From contig NC_011988.1 of NCBI RefSeq assembly GCF_000016285.1, forward strand, positions 1 to 64,000: a stretch of DNA of 64,000 nt. The letters run 5' to 3'. The notes under the pieces are model-generated. The model did no database searches. It was given only the letters and a program-made list of their open reading frames with translations, and was not told where the DNA came from. How positions within the stretch are numbered: position 1 is the stretch's first letter; the number at the start of each line of letters is the position of its first letter. The stretch comes from Allorhizobium ampelinum S4. GTDB lineage: Bacteria; Pseudomonadota; Alphaproteobacteria; Rhizobiales; Rhizobiaceae. Position numbers and translations under genes: made by a program. Shown one piece after another: positions 63,703-64,000 of this stretch.

Positions 63703-64000
63703 CTAATGTGCCAGCTCCATCTGATGTTGAATTCTTGAAAAGCGGCTGTCATCCCGAATGGGATCGAAAACGGCATTTGCCAGAAACAGCCCTGGTGTGC
63801 CTCTTCGTGTCACCGCCAGCTCCAAAGCGCTAATGGCTTCATCGCGAGCGCCTAGTCCGAGATGGATCATCGCCTCCGCATGCACAGCTTGGCCTCGCAG
63901 ATTTGGTGACTGCTTCACCCTGGAAAGAAGACGATCCGCCTCTGATCTTTCGCCTGAAAGCCCATAGGCTAGTCCTAGCAGCCCACAGGCCGTGGCATCT
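63703..64000 (-). CDS. C-terminal end of a TPR-repeat protein (runs off the window)
   Basis: The reverse frame is open from 63703 to the window edge, about 98 codons. It reads as helical repeats (LLGLAYGLSGERSEADRLLS; MIHLGLGARDEAISALELAV) ending with NAVFDPIRDDSRFSRIQHQM. Repeats of this style close many TPR regulators, including those with adenylate cyclase or winged-helix N termini. The GTG at 63918 is internal and is not the true start. Confidence 0.7.
   Translation of the reverse strand, partial: DATACGLLGLAYGLSGERSEADRLLSRVKQSPNLRGQAVHAEAMIHLGLGARDEAISALELAVTRRGTPGLFLANAVFDPIRDDSRFSRIQHQMELAH

Overview
The window looks like the start of a repABC-type secondary replicon (megaplasmid or chromid) from a Rhizobiaceae member. 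The Agrobacterium/Allorhizobium group is most likely, but I cannot fix the species. The evidence is a complete repA-repB-repC operon at the left edge, two perfect matches to the RepB/parS consensus at about 36.2 kb, a plasmid-type DUF1612 helix-turn-helix gene (RHE_PE00001 family), and gene content typical of rhizobial secondary replicons (many ABC transporters, sugar-acid catabolism, LacI/GntR/AraC/Lrp regulators). I saw no tRNA, rRNA, CRISPR, transposase or prophage genes.

Layout. 0-5 kb: repABC, with an unusually long repB-repC spacer that holds the probable antisense ctRNA and two decayed copies of a palindromic repeat. 5-8.5 kb: a ybhN/ybhO/ybhP-like trio (phospholipase D/cardiolipin synthase, YbhN-type membrane protein, endonuclease/exonuclease/phosphatase). 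8.6-9.5 kb: ureidoglycine aminohydrolase. 9.9-11.2 kb: a small exported or membrane-anchored protein, a divergent DUF1476 (ATPase zeta-like) protein and an ExoD protein. 11.2-15.8 kb: an Lrp regulator divergent from a polar amino acid ABC transporter and a homocysteine S-methyltransferase. 15.8-19 kb: a cobalamin-riboswitch-controlled BtuD-BtuF-BtuC type importer. 19-25.6 kb: an AbgB-like M20 peptidase, a DUF2934-glgA-small gene operon, stress-type small genes and an SBF-type transporter. 25.7-35.2 kb: a sugar-acid (gluconate/idonate-like) regulon with a LacI regulator and a sugar ABC transporter. The two divergent or outward promoters of this regulon carry the same perfect 16-bp palindrome.

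35.2-38.8 kb: a gene-poor stretch with the tandem parS sites, a small gene and the RHE_PE00001-type gene. 38.9-54.9 kb: carbohydrate and organic-acid catabolism. It has a YtfQ-YtfR-YtfT-YjfF-like galactofuranose importer with a FadR-type regulator, two tandem aldehyde dehydrogenases facing an AraC regulator, and an RraA-like aldolase next to an IlvD/EDD sugar-acid dehydratase of the L-arabinonate type with a NitT/TauT-type importer and a GntR regulator. 55-64 kb: an acyl-CoA-dehydrogenase-fold flavoprotein, a nitroreductase and a SnoaL-like protein, then cyclopropane fatty acid synthase, a SulP transporter, a double-domain universal stress protein, an MFS transporter and the C-terminal end of a TPR protein that runs off the right edge.

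Most genes sit in short, tightly spaced operons with ATGA/TGATG overlaps and clear Shine-Dalgarno sequences, so starts were chosen mainly from those. The palindromic repeat (a GTGCGTTTT..AAAACGCAC stem, often followed by a second stem ending ..AATTATGCAG) occurs at least five times and is the only dispersed repeat family seen.
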